Assembly: GCF_003352185.1 (NCBI RefSeq)
Contig: NZ_CP029608.1
Span: forward strand, 1,054,001 to 1,118,000
Source: Pseudomonas kribbensis
Lineage (GTDB): Bacteria > Pseudomonadota > Gammaproteobacteria > Pseudomonadales > Pseudomonadaceae
Direction: 5' to 3'
DNA: 64,000 bases
The notes beneath the pieces were generated by a model, which saw nothing but the letters and a program-made list of their open reading frames with translations, had not been told where the DNA came from and did not search any database. The position numbers and the translations under genes are program-made. Below, piece after piece: positions 52,734-62,226 of this stretch (position 1 is the stretch's first letter; each line of letters starts with the position of its first letter).

Positions 52734-55067
52734 TCAGAAGGCAACGGATGTCTGCACATACACCGTGCGCGGCTCACCGACATACTTGCCCTTGTTGTTG
52801 TCATCGAACGAGCGGGTGAAATACTGGGTGTTGAAGATGTTCTTCACCCCCACCGCCACGTTCAGGTCCGACAGCTGCGGGCCGAAGTCATAACCGGCGC
52901 GGCTGCTGAACAGCATGTAGCCCGGGATCTTGCCGGTGCTGCCGTCGGCGCTTTCCTTGGAGGTGTTGGCGTTGTCGGCGAACTGATCGCTCTGGAAGCT
53001 GCTGTCCAGGTTGAGCTTCCACGGCCCTTCGGTGTAACCGACGCCGATCGTGCCTTTGTGCTTGGACGAGAACGGCACACGATTGCCCTTGTTCGGCCCG
53101 TCTTCGCGGATGGTCGCGTCGACATAGGCGTAAGTGGCGTAGACATCGAAGCCGGCCAGCGCCGGGCTAAAGTCATCCAGTGCGTAATTGACGCTGGTCT
53201 CGATGCCCTGATGCCGGGTCTCGCCACGGGCGATCACCGAATCGTTGGTCTGGTTGCTTTCGTACTGGTTGTCGAAGTTGATCAGGAACGCGCCGATTTC
53301 CGCGCGCAGCGCGCCGTTGTCGTAGCGGGTGCCGAGTTCCCAGGTGCGGGCCTTCTCCGGTTTCACTTCGCCGCTGCTCACGCGGTTGGGCATCTGGCTG
53401 TATTGCACGCTGCCGAACGAACCTTCGGTGTTGGCGTACAGGTTCCAGGTGTCGGTCAGGTGATACAGCACGTTCAACGCCGGCAGCGCGGTGTTGTAGT
53501 CGCCCTTGTATTTGACGTTGGTCAGGTTGTTGGTCTGTTGCGACTCGATCATCTCGTAGCGCATACCCGGTGTGATCGTCCACTTGCCGATGTCGATGCG
53601 GTCATCGACGAAGAACGCATTGGCTTCGGTGCCGCCACGGGTGTCGCGGTCGTTGCGGCTGTTGGTGGTCGGGTATTGGTTGCTGGCAATCGGGGTGCGA
53701 TAGCGCAACTCGTGGCCGGCTTCATTGATGTAGCGATAGCCGACGCCGACTTCATGGCTGGTCGGGCCGAGGTCGAAACCTTGAGCGAAACGGGTTTCCA
53801 GACCGCGAACCCAGTATTCGCGAGGCGACAGCGACAGGAACGTGCCCTGATCCAGATAACCGCTGCGCAGCGTCTTGGTGAAGAAGGTGTTGGCGGTGAA
53901 CTCGCGGCGATCTTCCTGATAGCGATAGCCGAAATTGAACATGGTGCGACGACCCCAGAACTGGTCTTTCGGGCGGGTCGACTGATACGGGGCGGCATCG
54001 TAGTCAGCGACATTCAGACCGCCGGGCATGTCGGCCTTGCCTTCGTAATACTGGGCCATGGCGTTGAAGCTGTTGGCTTCGTCGAGCTGGTATTTGCCCT
54101 TGAGGATCAGGTCGTCGATTTCCGTGTCGCTGTGTTCGCGCCAGTCGCCACCGCGGGTGCCGGAGTACAGCAGCGCACCGCCCAGTCCGTTCTCGTTGGT
54201 GCCGCCGGCCAGCAGGTTGGCGCTGGTCTTGAAGCCGTCATGGCTGGACGATGGGCTGGTTTCGGTCTGGAAACCGCCCTTGACGGTCGGCTCGTCCGGA
54301 ATTGCCCGGGTCACGAAGTTGACCACGCCGCCGACGTTCTGCGGGCCGTAACGCACGGCGCCGCCACCACGCACCACATCCACTGCGTCCATGTTGCCCA
54401 TGCTGATCGGCGCGAAGGACAACTGCGGCTGGCCGTAAGGCGCGAACGGCACCGGAATGCCGTCCATCAAAACGGTCGAACGTGCAGCCAGGCGCGGGTT
54501 GAGGCCGCGAATGCCGAAGTTCAGCGCCATGTCGTGGCTGCCGGTGCCGTTGTTTTCCGGGGCGTTGACCCCGGGAATGCGATTGAGCACATCGCGGGCC
54601 TGAGTCGCGCCCTGACGTTCGAATTCTTCGCGGCGGATCACGTCACGGGCACCGGGATGTTCGAAGACGTTGACCTGCGCAGCTTCACCCAGCCAGTCGC
54701 CAACCACTTTCGAAGTGTCCAGCTCCAGCGCCGTATCGCTCGACGGTTGCAGGCTGAAGGCGTTGCCGCCCTCGGCGCGGGCTTGCAGGCCGGTGCCTTC
54801 GAGCAGCGCGTTCAGACCCTGTTCCGCTGTGTAGCTGCCTTCCAGTCCACGGCTTTGCACGCCGCTGGTGACTTGCGAGCCGAACGAGATCAGCACGCCG
54901 GCTTCACGGCCGAACTGGTTGAGGGCGTTTTCCAGCGACGACGGGGCGATGTGATAAGCCTTGGTGTCGGCGGCCTGCGCAAGGGGCAGGGCGCTGAAGC
55001 TCAGGCTGGCGCCGAGGACAAGATTGCGCAGGGTTCGGGCCAATGGCGTGAGGCGGGTGGGGTGCAT
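52734..55067 (-). CDS. fecA: TonB-dependent ferric citrate-type receptor with signalling domain
   Basis: The 777-residue outer-membrane transporter has a signal peptide (about 1-33, ending PLAQAA), an STN signalling domain (about 38-115; APSSLENALNQFGREAGVLISF), a plug (about 130-260; RDVLNRIPGVN, RYGPQNVGGVVNFVTR) and a 22-strand barrel ending in VYVQTSVAF. The barrel resembles ferric dicitrate FecA of P. aeruginosa, so citrate is the likely siderophore. With the FecR and FecI homologues upstream it forms a cell-surface signalling unit. M at 55067 was chosen over the GTG at 55118 because it begins the signal peptide. Confidence 0.9.
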   Translation of the reverse strand: MHPTRLTPLARTLRNLVLGASLSFSALPLAQAADTKAYHIAPSSLENALNQFGREAGVLISFGSQVTSGVQSRGLEGSYTAEQGLNALLEGTGLQARAEGGNAFSLQPSSDTALELDTSKVVGDWLGEAAQVNVFEHPGARDVIRREEFERQGATQARDVLNRIPGVNAPENNGTGSHDMALNFGIRGLNPRLAARSTVLMDGIPVPFAPYGQPQLSFAPISMGNMDAVDVVRGGGAVRYGPQNVGGVVNFVTRAIPDEPTVKGGFQTETSPSSSHDGFKTSANLLAGGTNENGLGGALLYSGTRGGDWREHSDTEIDDLILKGKYQLDEANSFNAMAQYYEGKADMPGGLNVADYDAAPYQSTRPKDQFWGRRTMFNFGYRYQEDRREFTANTFFTKTLRSGYLDQGTFLSLSPREYWVRGLETRFAQGFDLGPTSHEVGVGYRYINEAGHELRYRTPIASNQYPTTNSRNDRDTRGGTEANAFFVDDRIDIGKWTITPGMRYEMIESQQTNNLTNVKYKGDYNTALPALNVLYHLTDTWNLYANTEGSFGSVQYSQMPNRVSSGEVKPEKARTWELGTRYDNGALRAEIGAFLINFDNQYESNQTNDSVIARGETRHQGIETSVNYALDDFSPALAGFDVYATYAYVDATIREDGPNKGNRVPFSSKHKGTIGVGYTEGPWKLNLDSSFQSDQFADNANTSKESADGSTGKIPGYMLFSSRAGYDFGPQLSDLNVAVGVKNIFNTQYFTRSFDDNNKGKYVGEPRTVYVQTSVAF

Positions 55068-55158
55068 GGAGGACGGTCCTGAGAAGGTTGAATCAAGGGG
55101 GCTTTCCTTCTCTGTCACGCCAGATCTGAAAAACGGCTCATTTATTTTTTGCGATGGA

Positions 55159-56088
55159 TCAAACCTTGGCTTCGACCGTCACCCAGTAGCGGGTAAAGCG
55201 CTTCACTTTTACCGGCAGGCTGATTTCCAGCAGGTCGAGAATCCGTTCGCTGTCGTCCAGTGGATAAGTCCCGGAGATCAGCAGGTCAGCCACTTTCGCA
55301 TCGCAATGGAGCTGCCCGCGACGATAGCGGCCGAGTTCGTCGAGGAAGTCATCCAGGCGCATGTGCGCGGCCACCAGCATGCCGTCGGCCCAGGCGCCGC
55401 TGTTGGCGTCCAGCGGTTTGGCTTCGCCGACAGAGGTGGCGCTGAAACTCAATTGCCGTGCGACCGGCAGCAACATCGGTGCGCGACCATTTGTGCTCAA
55501 CTCGACCCGACCTTCAAACAGTGCAACCTGCGTGCGGCCGGCAAACTGCCGCACATTGATCCGCGCCCCTTGGGTTTTCAGCAGCCCTTGGGCGGTTTGC
55601 ACTTCAAAGGGTTGAGTGGCGGTCAGCAGCATTTCACCTTCCAGCAGGCGGATCAGGCCATCGCCCCGGACATCCGCCGCACTTGCGGTGTTGAGCTGCA
55701 ACTGTCCGCCGGCGCCGAGCGAAATCTTGCGCCTTTGACCGACCGGGCTGCAGTAATCGGCCAGCAGCGACGGCAATGGATTGTGCTCGCGCATTCCCCA
55801 GGTGACCGCCGAACCTGCGCCGAGAATCAACAACAACTTCAGCGCCTGACGCCGGCTGCCGGACTTCGGCGCATTCAACGCGGCATGGGCCAGTGGCGAT
55901 GACAAACCCCGCAACCGCGAATTGACCCGCTGCATGTGTTCCCAGGCGCGGCGATGTTCGCTGTGGGCGTCGATCCATTGTTGCCAGGCTTGTTGCTGGC
56001 GCGGATTCAACGGGCCCTGCTGCATTTCCAGCAACCAGTGCACGGCCTGCTCGGCGACCTGCGATGAAAAATCCATCGGCGGGTTCAC
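55159..56088 (-). CDS. fecR: FecR-type anti-sigma/sigma regulator
   Basis: The 309-residue inner-membrane protein relays ferric-citrate occupancy of FecA to FecI. It has a cytoplasmic DUF4880 N-terminus (about 10-60; AVHWLLEMQQGPLNPRQQQAWQQWIDAHSEHRRAW), a transmembrane segment (about 85-103), a FecR periplasmic domain (about 110-210) and a C-terminal STN-like part. It overlaps fecI by ATGA. A second ATG four codons in (MDFSSQ) is possible. Confidence 0.92.
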   Translation of the reverse strand: MNPPMDFSSQVAEQAVHWLLEMQQGPLNPRQQQAWQQWIDAHSEHRRAWEHMQRVNSRLRGLSSPLAHAALNAPKSGSRRQALKLLLILGAGSAVTWGMREHNPLPSLLADYCSPVGQRRKISLGAGGQLQLNTASAADVRGDGLIRLLEGEMLLTATQPFEVQTAQGLLKTQGARINVRQFAGRTQVALFEGRVELSTNGRAPMLLPVARQLSFSATSVGEAKPLDANSGAWADGMLVAAHMRLDDFLDELGRYRRGQLHCDAKVADLLISGTYPLDDSERILDLLEISLPVKVKRFTRYWVTVEAKV

Positions 56089-56579
56089 AGGGCGAAGTAG
56101 CAGCGCATCGCTGCCTTGTTCAGATGACGTTTGACCGTCGCCACGGAAATGCCCAGTTCAACGGCGATCTGTGGATAGGTCAGGCCATCCACCTGAGCGA
56201 GTAAAAAGGCACGTTTGACCGCACGCGGCAGACCATCGAGCAACTGATCCAGCTCCATCAGGGTTTGCAGGATGATCGCTTTCTCTTCTTCCGAAGGCGC
56301 GACCACTTCCGGCATCTGCGCGAGGGTGTCGAGGTAGGCGCGCTCCAGATCCTGGCGACGGTAATGGTTGAACAACACGCGCTTGGCCAGGGTGGTGAGG
56401 AATGCGCGCGGCTCGATGATCACCGGCGGCTCGCGAGCAGTCAGCACCCGGATGAAGGTGTCCTGGGCCAGATCGGCGGCGCTGTCCGGGCAGCCGAGTT
56501 TTCTCCGCAACCAGCCGGTGAGCCAGCTGTGGTGGGCCTGATACAGCGATTCGACGGGATGGGCGGACGACAACGGCAT
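56085..56579 (-). CDS. fecI: ECF sigma factor FecI
   Basis: The 164-residue iron-starvation ECF sigma factor has sigma-2 (about 8-75; LYQAHHSWLTGWLRRKLGCPDSAADLAQDTFIRVL) and sigma-4 (about 105-160; AFLLAQVDGLTYPQIAVELGISVATVKRHL). It should transcribe fecA. GGAG lies 5 bases before the ATG at 56579; the ORF upstream to 56699 is the regulatory region containing the Fur-like boxes. Confidence 0.93.
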   Translation of the reverse strand: MPLSSAHPVESLYQAHHSWLTGWLRRKLGCPDSAADLAQDTFIRVLTAREPPVIIEPRAFLTTLAKRVLFNHYRRQDLERAYLDTLAQMPEVVAPSEEEKAIILQTLMELDQLLDGLPRAVKRAFLLAQVDGLTYPQIAVELGISVATVKRHLNKAAMRCYFAL

Positions 56580-56611
56580 CACTCCGGGCGCATGCGGATG
56601 CGTTAGAGAAC

Positions 56612-56627
56612 AAGAATGGTTCGCATT
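56612..56627. promoter_or_regulatory. Fur-like box of fecI
   Basis: Read on the minus strand, AATGCGAACCATTCTT resembles the Fur consensus repeat of NATWAT units. It lies 33 bases upstream of the fecI start, a position for iron repression. Confidence 0.55.
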
Positions 56628-56669
56628 GTATGACCGTGAATGTATGCCGGCAATCAGACTCTTTTGCGT

Positions 56670-56688
56670 ATGAGAATATTTATCATTA
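56670..56688. promoter_or_regulatory. Fur box between the two iron-signalling systems
   Basis: ATGAGAATATTTATCATTA matches the 19-bp Fur box well (ATGAGAAT plus ATCATT halves). It lies 61 bases before the DUF3649 gene and 91 bases before fecI, so it may control both directions. Confidence 0.7.
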
Positions 56689-56748
56689 ATATCGCTCATC
56701 TGTCGTCTCGGCTCGTTGGCCGGGCGTTAACCGTTTCAGGGCCGAAAC

Positions 56749-57054
56749 ATGAAAGCCAAACTCGCCGAACTCCCCCTGTCCTATCGTCTGGCCGTCACTT
56801 CGCGGGTGCTCGCGGCGGTGTTCGGCGGCTATCTGGTCGCGGCGCTGGCCAGTGTCACACTGACCCTCTGGTTGCCGCTGAACCGCGCCGAAGCGGTCGT
56901 CACCGGCATGACCGTCTCGTTCCTGGTCTATCTGGTGGCTGTGCTCTGGTGTTTCGCCTGCCGTAGTGCCTGGTCGGCGTGGGTCGGACTGTTGGTGCCG
57001 AGTGTGATTCTGGCGACGATCTCCGGCGCTGCTCGGGGCTTGGGTTACGCATGA
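56749..57054 (+). CDS. DUF3649-type iron-uptake-associated membrane protein
   Basis: The 101-residue protein has three hydrophobic helices (about 20-42, 50-70 and 76-96) and a short cytoplasmic N-terminus RLAVTSRVLAAVFGGY. Small membrane proteins of this kind occur next to TonB-receptor and PepSY genes in pseudomonads and are presumed to help iron uptake; the mechanism is unknown. It follows the Fur box and precedes the second ECF sigma gene by 66 bases, in the same direction. Confidence 0.82.
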   Translation: MKAKLAELPLSYRLAVTSRVLAAVFGGYLVAALASVTLTLWLPLNRAEAVVTGMTVSFLVYLVAVLWCFACRSAWSAWVGLLVPSVILATISGAARGLGYA

Positions 57055-57120
57055 AAGAGGGTTTAAGCCAGGCAATGACCGGCCCGCTGCCGCTCTCTGT
57101 CGCAGGGTTCTTGAACTGAC

Positions 57121-57687
57121 ATGCTGATCAGCCATCCGCCCGAGTCCCGCGACGACGAACCCCACGGCGCCCGTGCGCATTTTCTGCAGGTGTTTCTGTC
57201 CCAGCGCTCGCAAATGGAAGCTTTGGTGAACCGCCGCGTCGGCTGTCGGGCAACCGCGGCGGACCTGGTGCAGGATCTGTTCTTGCGTTTCTGGCGCCGG
57301 CCGCTGGTGCAGGTCGAAGAACTCAGCACCTATCTGTTGCGTTGCGCCGGCAATATCGCCATCGATCATTTGCGCAGTGAAGGCACGCGGGTACGGATCA
57401 ACGAAGGCTGGCAGCCGGATGAACCGGACAGCAGCGCCAGCGAACCGCAAGCCGCGCTCGAGGCGGGCAATGATCTGCGCCATGTCGAGCGGGCGTTGCG
57501 CGCATTGCCCGAGCGCACGCGGCAGATCTTTTTGCTCAATCGCATCCATGGGCGCAAGTACGCCGAGATCGCCAAAGCGATGGGCCTGTCCCAAAGCGCC
57601 GTGGAAAAACATATGATGCGCGCCCTCGAGGCCTGCAAGGCCAGCCTGCGCGAACCCGCGCCACGCCTGCCAGGGAAAGCACCGTGA
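57121..57687 (+). CDS. Second iron-type ECF sigma factor
   Basis: The 188-residue FecI-like sigma factor has sigma-2 (about 22-85; FLQVFLSQRSQMEALVNRRVGCRATAADLVQDLFLRFW) and sigma-4 (about 120-170; LPERTRQIFLLNRIHGRKYAEIAKAMGLSQSAVEKHM). The stop overlaps the FecR homologue start by ATGA. No separate Fur box is visible in the 66 bases upstream, so it is probably read from the promoter ahead of the DUF3649 gene. FiuI-like by neighbourhood, but not proven. Confidence 0.92.
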   Translation: MLISHPPESRDDEPHGARAHFLQVFLSQRSQMEALVNRRVGCRATAADLVQDLFLRFWRRPLVQVEELSTYLLRCAGNIAIDHLRSEGTRVRINEGWQPDEPDSSASEPQAALEAGNDLRHVERALRALPERTRQIFLLNRIHGRKYAEIAKAMGLSQSAVEKHMMRALEACKASLREPAPRLPGKAP

Positions 57688-58673
57688 ATCACACCGACCG
57701 CGTCACGCCGACGCCTGCTCAGGAACAGGCGGCTTTTGCCTGGCTGAGCCTGTTGCACGACCGCCCGAGCACCGGCGATCAACTGACCTTCAGCCAATGG
57801 CTGCATGCCGATCCGGCCCACGCCGAGGCTTACGCCCAGGCACAAGTCATCTGGGAATTGAGCGAAGGGCCGGCCCGCACACTGGCCGATGAAGAGGCGT
57901 TCGCCTTGCAGGGTTACCTGAATGCGATGGACCGGCCACGCCGCCCGCATCTCCGGCGTTGGGCCGGGGCGCTGGCGATGGCGGCCTGTCTGTTGTTGAT
58001 GATCAGCCTCGGTACCGGTTGGCAGCCGCAGCGCTGGATCGACGATCTGGGCGCTGATTACGTTTCGGCGCCCGGTGAAATCCGCACCGTGACATTGGCC
58101 GATCAGTCCCGGATCACGCTGGATGCCGACAGTGCCATCGCCGTGGATTTCAGTCACGGCGAGCGACATGTGCAATTGCGTCGGGGCGCCGGATTTTTCA
58201 GCGTGACCCACACCGGTGAGCCGTTCGTGGTCGAGGCCGAGAAGGGCCAGGCGCGGGTGCTCGGCACGCAGTTCGAAGTGCGCCTGCAACCTCACGGCGC
58301 ACAAGTCACTGTGCTGTCCGGGCGCGTCGGCGTGACGGCATCCCGTGATGATCAACAGCAGATTCTCATCGCCGGCCAGCAAGTGGCGTATGGCGAAGGT
58401 TCAGCGCAAAAACTGCACGCCGTGGACAGCGAAGCGCAACTGGCCTGGCGTCAGGGCTGGCTGACTTACTACAAGTCGACACTGGCCGATGTGGTGCAGG
58501 ATCTGCGGCGTTATTACCCCGGGCGCATCGTGTTGCTCAATGACGAACTGGGCGCGCGCAAGGTCAGCGGGAGTTTCCCGAGCAAGGATCCGCAAGCGGT
58601 GTTGAATTCACTGCAAGGGGTTCTGGGATTCGAGCAGCATCAGGTGTTGGGCAAGCTGATTATCCTGCGCTGA
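57684..58673 (+). CDS. Second FecR-family regulator
   Basis: The 329-residue protein has the DUF4880 N-terminal domain (about 10-60; AAFAWLSLLHDRPSTGDQLTFSQWLHADPAHAEAY), a transmembrane helix (about 95-113), a FecR domain (about 125-220) and an STN-like end (PSKDPQAVLNSLQGVLGFEQ). It is coupled to the sigma gene upstream and is followed 104 bases later by its receptor. Confidence 0.92.
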   Translation: MNHTDRVTPTPAQEQAAFAWLSLLHDRPSTGDQLTFSQWLHADPAHAEAYAQAQVIWELSEGPARTLADEEAFALQGYLNAMDRPRRPHLRRWAGALAMAACLLLMISLGTGWQPQRWIDDLGADYVSAPGEIRTVTLADQSRITLDADSAIAVDFSHGERHVQLRRGAGFFSVTHTGEPFVVEAEKGQARVLGTQFEVRLQPHGAQVTVLSGRVGVTASRDDQQQILIAGQQVAYGEGSAQKLHAVDSEAQLAWRQGWLTYYKSTLADVVQDLRRYYPGRIVLLNDELGARKVSGSFPSKDPQAVLNSLQGVLGFEQHQVLGKLIILR

Positions 58674-58777
58674 AAATATTTTCAAATTTGTGGTGAGGTA
58701 AATCCCGACGCCATCCGTGTAGTGACTGAAACTGCGAGTCATTCGCATCCGTTGCGGTTCTACACAGGTCATGAGCA

Positions 58778-61207
58778 ATGAAGTCCAGGGCAAAATCGGG
58801 TTCGGTCAAACAGTGGTTCGGCGCCTCGGCGCTGAGTTTTGCGGCGTTGGCATTGCTGCCGATGAGCGTGGCGCAGGCCGCTGAAAGCAACAGCAGCCAG
58901 CCACAGAAACAGTTCAGTTTTTCCCTGGCTGCCAAACCGCTGCCGCAGGCCTTGAGCGATTTCAGTCGCGTGACCGGCCAGAGCGTGGTCTACACCGTCG
59001 AAGCGCCGTACGGCCTCAACGCACCGGCGGTCAACGGGCAGATGAGCGCCGAACAGGCACTGCAACGATTGCTCACCGGTTCCGGCCTGACCTTCCGCCG
59101 CACCGACAGCCATACCCTGGCACTCGAACCGCAACCGACCGCTGGCGCGCTGAACCTCGGCGCGACGAACATCACCTCGGTCATCGATCAGCCGATGAGT
59201 TACCAGCCACCGGAAACCAGTTCGGTGATGCGCTCCTCGGCTTCGCTCCAGGAAATCCCGCAGACCGTCAACGTGATCCCGGCCCAGGTCATTCGCGACC
59301 AGGCACCGCGCAATCTCGATGATGCACTGGCCAACGTCAGCGGTATCACCCAGGGCAACACGCTGGGCAGCACCCAGGATTCGGTGATGACCCGCGGCTT
59401 CGGCGACAACCGCAACGGCTCGATCATGCGCGACGGCATGCCGGTGGTGCAGGGCCGTGGCATGAACGCCACCGTGGATCGCGTCGAAGTCCTCAAGGGC
59501 CCGGCCTCGCTGCTGTACGGGATTCAGGACCCGGGCGGCGTAGTCAACATGGTCAGCAAGAAGCCTGAACTGACCCAGTACAACGCCCTGACCCTGCGCG
59601 GCTCGACCTACGGCGACGGCAAGAACGGCAGCGGCGGTTCCTTCGACAGCACCGGTGCGCTGGGGGACTCCGGTCTGGCCTATCGCATGGTGCTGGACCA
59701 TGAAGACGAAGATTACTGGCGCAATTTCGGTACCCACCGTGAAAGCCTGATCGCGCCGTCGCTGGCCTGGTACGGCGAGCGCACCAAGCTGTTGTTCGCG
59801 TATGAGCATCGGGAATTCCTGACTCCATTTGATCGCGGCACCCTGATCGATCCGCGCACCAACCATCCGCTGGATATCTCGCGCAACGAGCGTCTCGACG
59901 AGAAATTCAACGACATGGAAGGGCGTTCGGACCTTTATCACTTTGAGGCCGATCACGAACTCAACGACGACTGGAAAGCCCATTTCGGCTATAGCTGGAA
60001 CCGCGAAACCTACGACGCCAGCCAGGTCCGCGTAACCGCCATCGACACCAAAAAAGGCACCCTGACCCGCAGCATGGACGGCACCCAGGGCGCGATCAGC
60101 ACCGACCGTTTCACCACCGCCAGCCTCGAAGGCAAGGTCAACGTGCTGGGCATGCAGCATGACCTGGTGTTCGGCGTCGACGACGAGTACCGCAAGATCT
60201 ACCGCGCGGACCTGATCCGCCAGAAAAGCCTGAGCACCTTCAGTTACGTCAATCCGGTGTACGGTCGTGAAGTCGCCGGCTCCACCGTCAGCCCGGCGGA
60301 CAGTGCGCAGACCGATCTGCTGCGCAGCGACTCGGTGTTCCTGCAGGACTCGATCCACCTCAACGACCAGTGGATTCTGGTGGCCGGCGGGCGTTTCCAG
60401 GAATACGACCAGTACGCCGGCAAAGGTGTGCCGTTCAAGGCCAACACCGACAGCAACGGGCAGAAGTGGGTGCCGCGCGCAGGTCTGGTGTATCGCTACA
60501 CCGACGCGTTGTCGTTCTACGGCAGCTACACCGAGTCGTTCAAACCGAACTCGACCATCGCCCCGCTCAGCGGCAGCAGCACCGTGCTCGACGGCAGCAT
60601 CGCGCCGGAAGAAGCCAAGTCCTGGGAGCTGGGCGCACGCCTCGATATTCCGGGCCGTGTTACCGGCAACATCGCCCTGTTCGACATCAAGAAACGCAAC
60701 GTGCTGGTGGCCAACGCCGAAGGCCCGACCACGATTTACAGCGCTGCCGGTGAAGTGCGTTCCCGTGGTCTGGAAGTGGACCTGACCGGCCAGCTCAGTG
60801 ACCGCTGGAGCATGATCGGCAGCTACGCCTACACCGACGCCGAGGTCACGGAAGATCCGGACTACAAAGGCAACAAGCTGCAAAACGTGGCTAAGAACAC
60901 CGGCTCGCTGTCGGCGGTCTACGACTTCGGCAGCGTGATCGGTGGCGATCAACTGCGGGTCGGCGCGGGCGCGCGGTATGTCGGTGAGCGAGCGGGTAAC
61001 GCAGTGAATGATTTCGAGCTGCCGAGCTACACCGTGGCCGATGCGTTCGCCACTTACGACACCAAGGTGGAAGGGCAGAAGGTCAAGTTCCAGCTCAACG
61101 TGAAGAACCTGTTCGACCGCACCTACTACACCTCGGCGGCCAGCCGCTTCTTCGTGTCGATGGGCGATTCGCGGCAGATTTCGTTGTCGAGCACGCTGGA
61201 GTTCTGA
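58778..61207 (+). CDS. TonB-dependent siderophore receptor with STN signalling domain
   Basis: The 809-residue outer-membrane receptor has a signal peptide (about 1-34, ending VAQAA), an STN domain (about 45-120; FSLAAKPLPQALSDFSRVTGQSVVY), a plug (about 150-280; RDQAPRNLDDALANVSGI, LYGIQDPGGVVNMVSKKP) and a barrel ending SLSSTLEF. The barrel reads like the FhuA/FiuA/FoxA hydroxamate group, so ferrichrome or ferrioxamine is the best guess. It is the output of the sigma/FecR pair before it. An AraC gene is convergent right at its end. Confidence 0.9.
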   Translation: MKSRAKSGSVKQWFGASALSFAALALLPMSVAQAAESNSSQPQKQFSFSLAAKPLPQALSDFSRVTGQSVVYTVEAPYGLNAPAVNGQMSAEQALQRLLTGSGLTFRRTDSHTLALEPQPTAGALNLGATNITSVIDQPMSYQPPETSSVMRSSASLQEIPQTVNVIPAQVIRDQAPRNLDDALANVSGITQGNTLGSTQDSVMTRGFGDNRNGSIMRDGMPVVQGRGMNATVDRVEVLKGPASLLYGIQDPGGVVNMVSKKPELTQYNALTLRGSTYGDGKNGSGGSFDSTGALGDSGLAYRMVLDHEDEDYWRNFGTHRESLIAPSLAWYGERTKLLFAYEHREFLTPFDRGTLIDPRTNHPLDISRNERLDEKFNDMEGRSDLYHFEADHELNDDWKAHFGYSWNRETYDASQVRVTAIDTKKGTLTRSMDGTQGAISTDRFTTASLEGKVNVLGMQHDLVFGVDDEYRKIYRADLIRQKSLSTFSYVNPVYGREVAGSTVSPADSAQTDLLRSDSVFLQDSIHLNDQWILVAGGRFQEYDQYAGKGVPFKANTDSNGQKWVPRAGLVYRYTDALSFYGSYTESFKPNSTIAPLSGSSTVLDGSIAPEEAKSWELGARLDIPGRVTGNIALFDIKKRNVLVANAEGPTTIYSAAGEVRSRGLEVDLTGQLSDRWSMIGSYAYTDAEVTEDPDYKGNKLQNVAKNTGSLSAVYDFGSVIGGDQLRVGAGARYVGERAGNAVNDFELPSYTVADAFATYDTKVEGQKVKFQLNVKNLFDRTYYTSAASRFFVSMGDSRQISLSSTLEF

Positions 61208-62113
61208 TCAGCGTAAAAACGCCTGGCGATACTCGCCGGGCGTTCCACCCAGCACCTGGCGAAAGCGGTTGGTGAAGTGGCTGGCACTGGCAAACCCGCA
61301 CGCCAGGGCAATTTCTCCCAACGGCAACGCCGTCCCGCGCAACAACTCCCGTGCCCGGCTCAGGCGCCGCGCCAGCACATACTGATGCGGCGGAAGACCG
61401 AAGCTCACCCGGAACATCCGCGCAAAGTGGTATTCCGACAACGCACACAATCCCGCCAGTTGCCCGAGGCTGATCGGCTCGGCCAGTTGGCTGTCGATGA
61501 ACTCCACCAGTTGCCGGCGCTGATGCGGCGCCAGGCCGCCCTTCAAACGTAGACCCTGACGCACGCCGACCTGACTGAGCAGGGTGTGGCTGATCAGTTC
61601 ATGGGCAAGGCTGCTGGTCAGCAAACGTTCGGCGGGTTCGTCCCAATTCAGCGTAAGCAACTGCCGGAAGCGTTGTGCTTGTTGTGGATCTTCGAGGAAG
61701 GTCTGTTCGCGCAACTGCATTTCCCGGGGCTCGCGATCCAGCAGCGTGACGCAACCCAAGGCAAATTGTTCGGCGCTGAAATACAGATGTGCCAGCCTGA
61801 TATCGCCATTGATCACCCAGCCCGACTCGTGATCGGCCGGCAGGATACAGAGCTTGTCCGGCCCGCCTTTCTGCCCGGGTTGATCGCGACGGAACGTACC
61901 GGTGCCGCCGGCGATGTAGCAGGACAGGGTGTGATGGCTCGGCGCTTCATAATCCTGCGCATCGTGGTGGTTGGTCCACAAAGCGGCAGACAAGCCGTCG
62001 CCCAACTCGGCGCTGTGCACAAGACGTGCGTTCGGCGAGCTGTTCAATGCTTGAAAGACTTGCAGGGTATCGATGGCAGCCATAGTCAGTCGGTTCTCTT
62101 CAACGCCTTGCAT
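61208..62113 (-). CDS. AraC family transcriptional regulator
   Basis: The roughly 301-residue regulator has an N-terminal cupin-like sensing region (HTLSCYIAGGTGTFRRD) and a C-terminal AraC double helix-turn-helix (about 195-298; SLGQLAGLCALSEYHFARMFRVSFGLPPHQYVLARRLSRAREL). Its stop abuts the TonB receptor stop. The divergent EamA exporter, 113 bases from its start, is a likely target. GGAG favours the ATG at 62113; 62083 (MAAIDTLQVF) is also possible. Confidence 0.87.
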   Translation of the reverse strand: MQGVEENRLTMAAIDTLQVFQALNSSPNARLVHSAELGDGLSAALWTNHHDAQDYEAPSHHTLSCYIAGGTGTFRRDQPGQKGGPDKLCILPADHESGWVINGDIRLAHLYFSAEQFALGCVTLLDREPREMQLREQTFLEDPQQAQRFRQLLTLNWDEPAERLLTSSLAHELISHTLLSQVGVRQGLRLKGGLAPHQRRQLVEFIDSQLAEPISLGQLAGLCALSEYHFARMFRVSFGLPPHQYVLARRLSRARELLRGTALPLGEIALACGFASASHFTNRFRQVLGGTPGEYRQAFLR

Positions 62114-62226
62114 CCTACTCCGTAGATTTTCCGCTGCCAGCCTGCGGCCCGACAAAAGCGCAAGTTTATGCAAGCGTGAGCGGATGGCGCGGACGGACAC
62201 TGAAACCCAATCAAGGAGTGTCTGCC

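Noticed and set aside
52725..55082. 785-codon plus-strand frame opposite fecA
   Set aside because: Antisense shadow of the TonB receptor; no signal peptide or domain.
58769..60952. 727-codon minus-strand frame opposite the second TonB receptor
   Set aside because: Antisense shadow; the plus-strand receptor is complete and has all domains.
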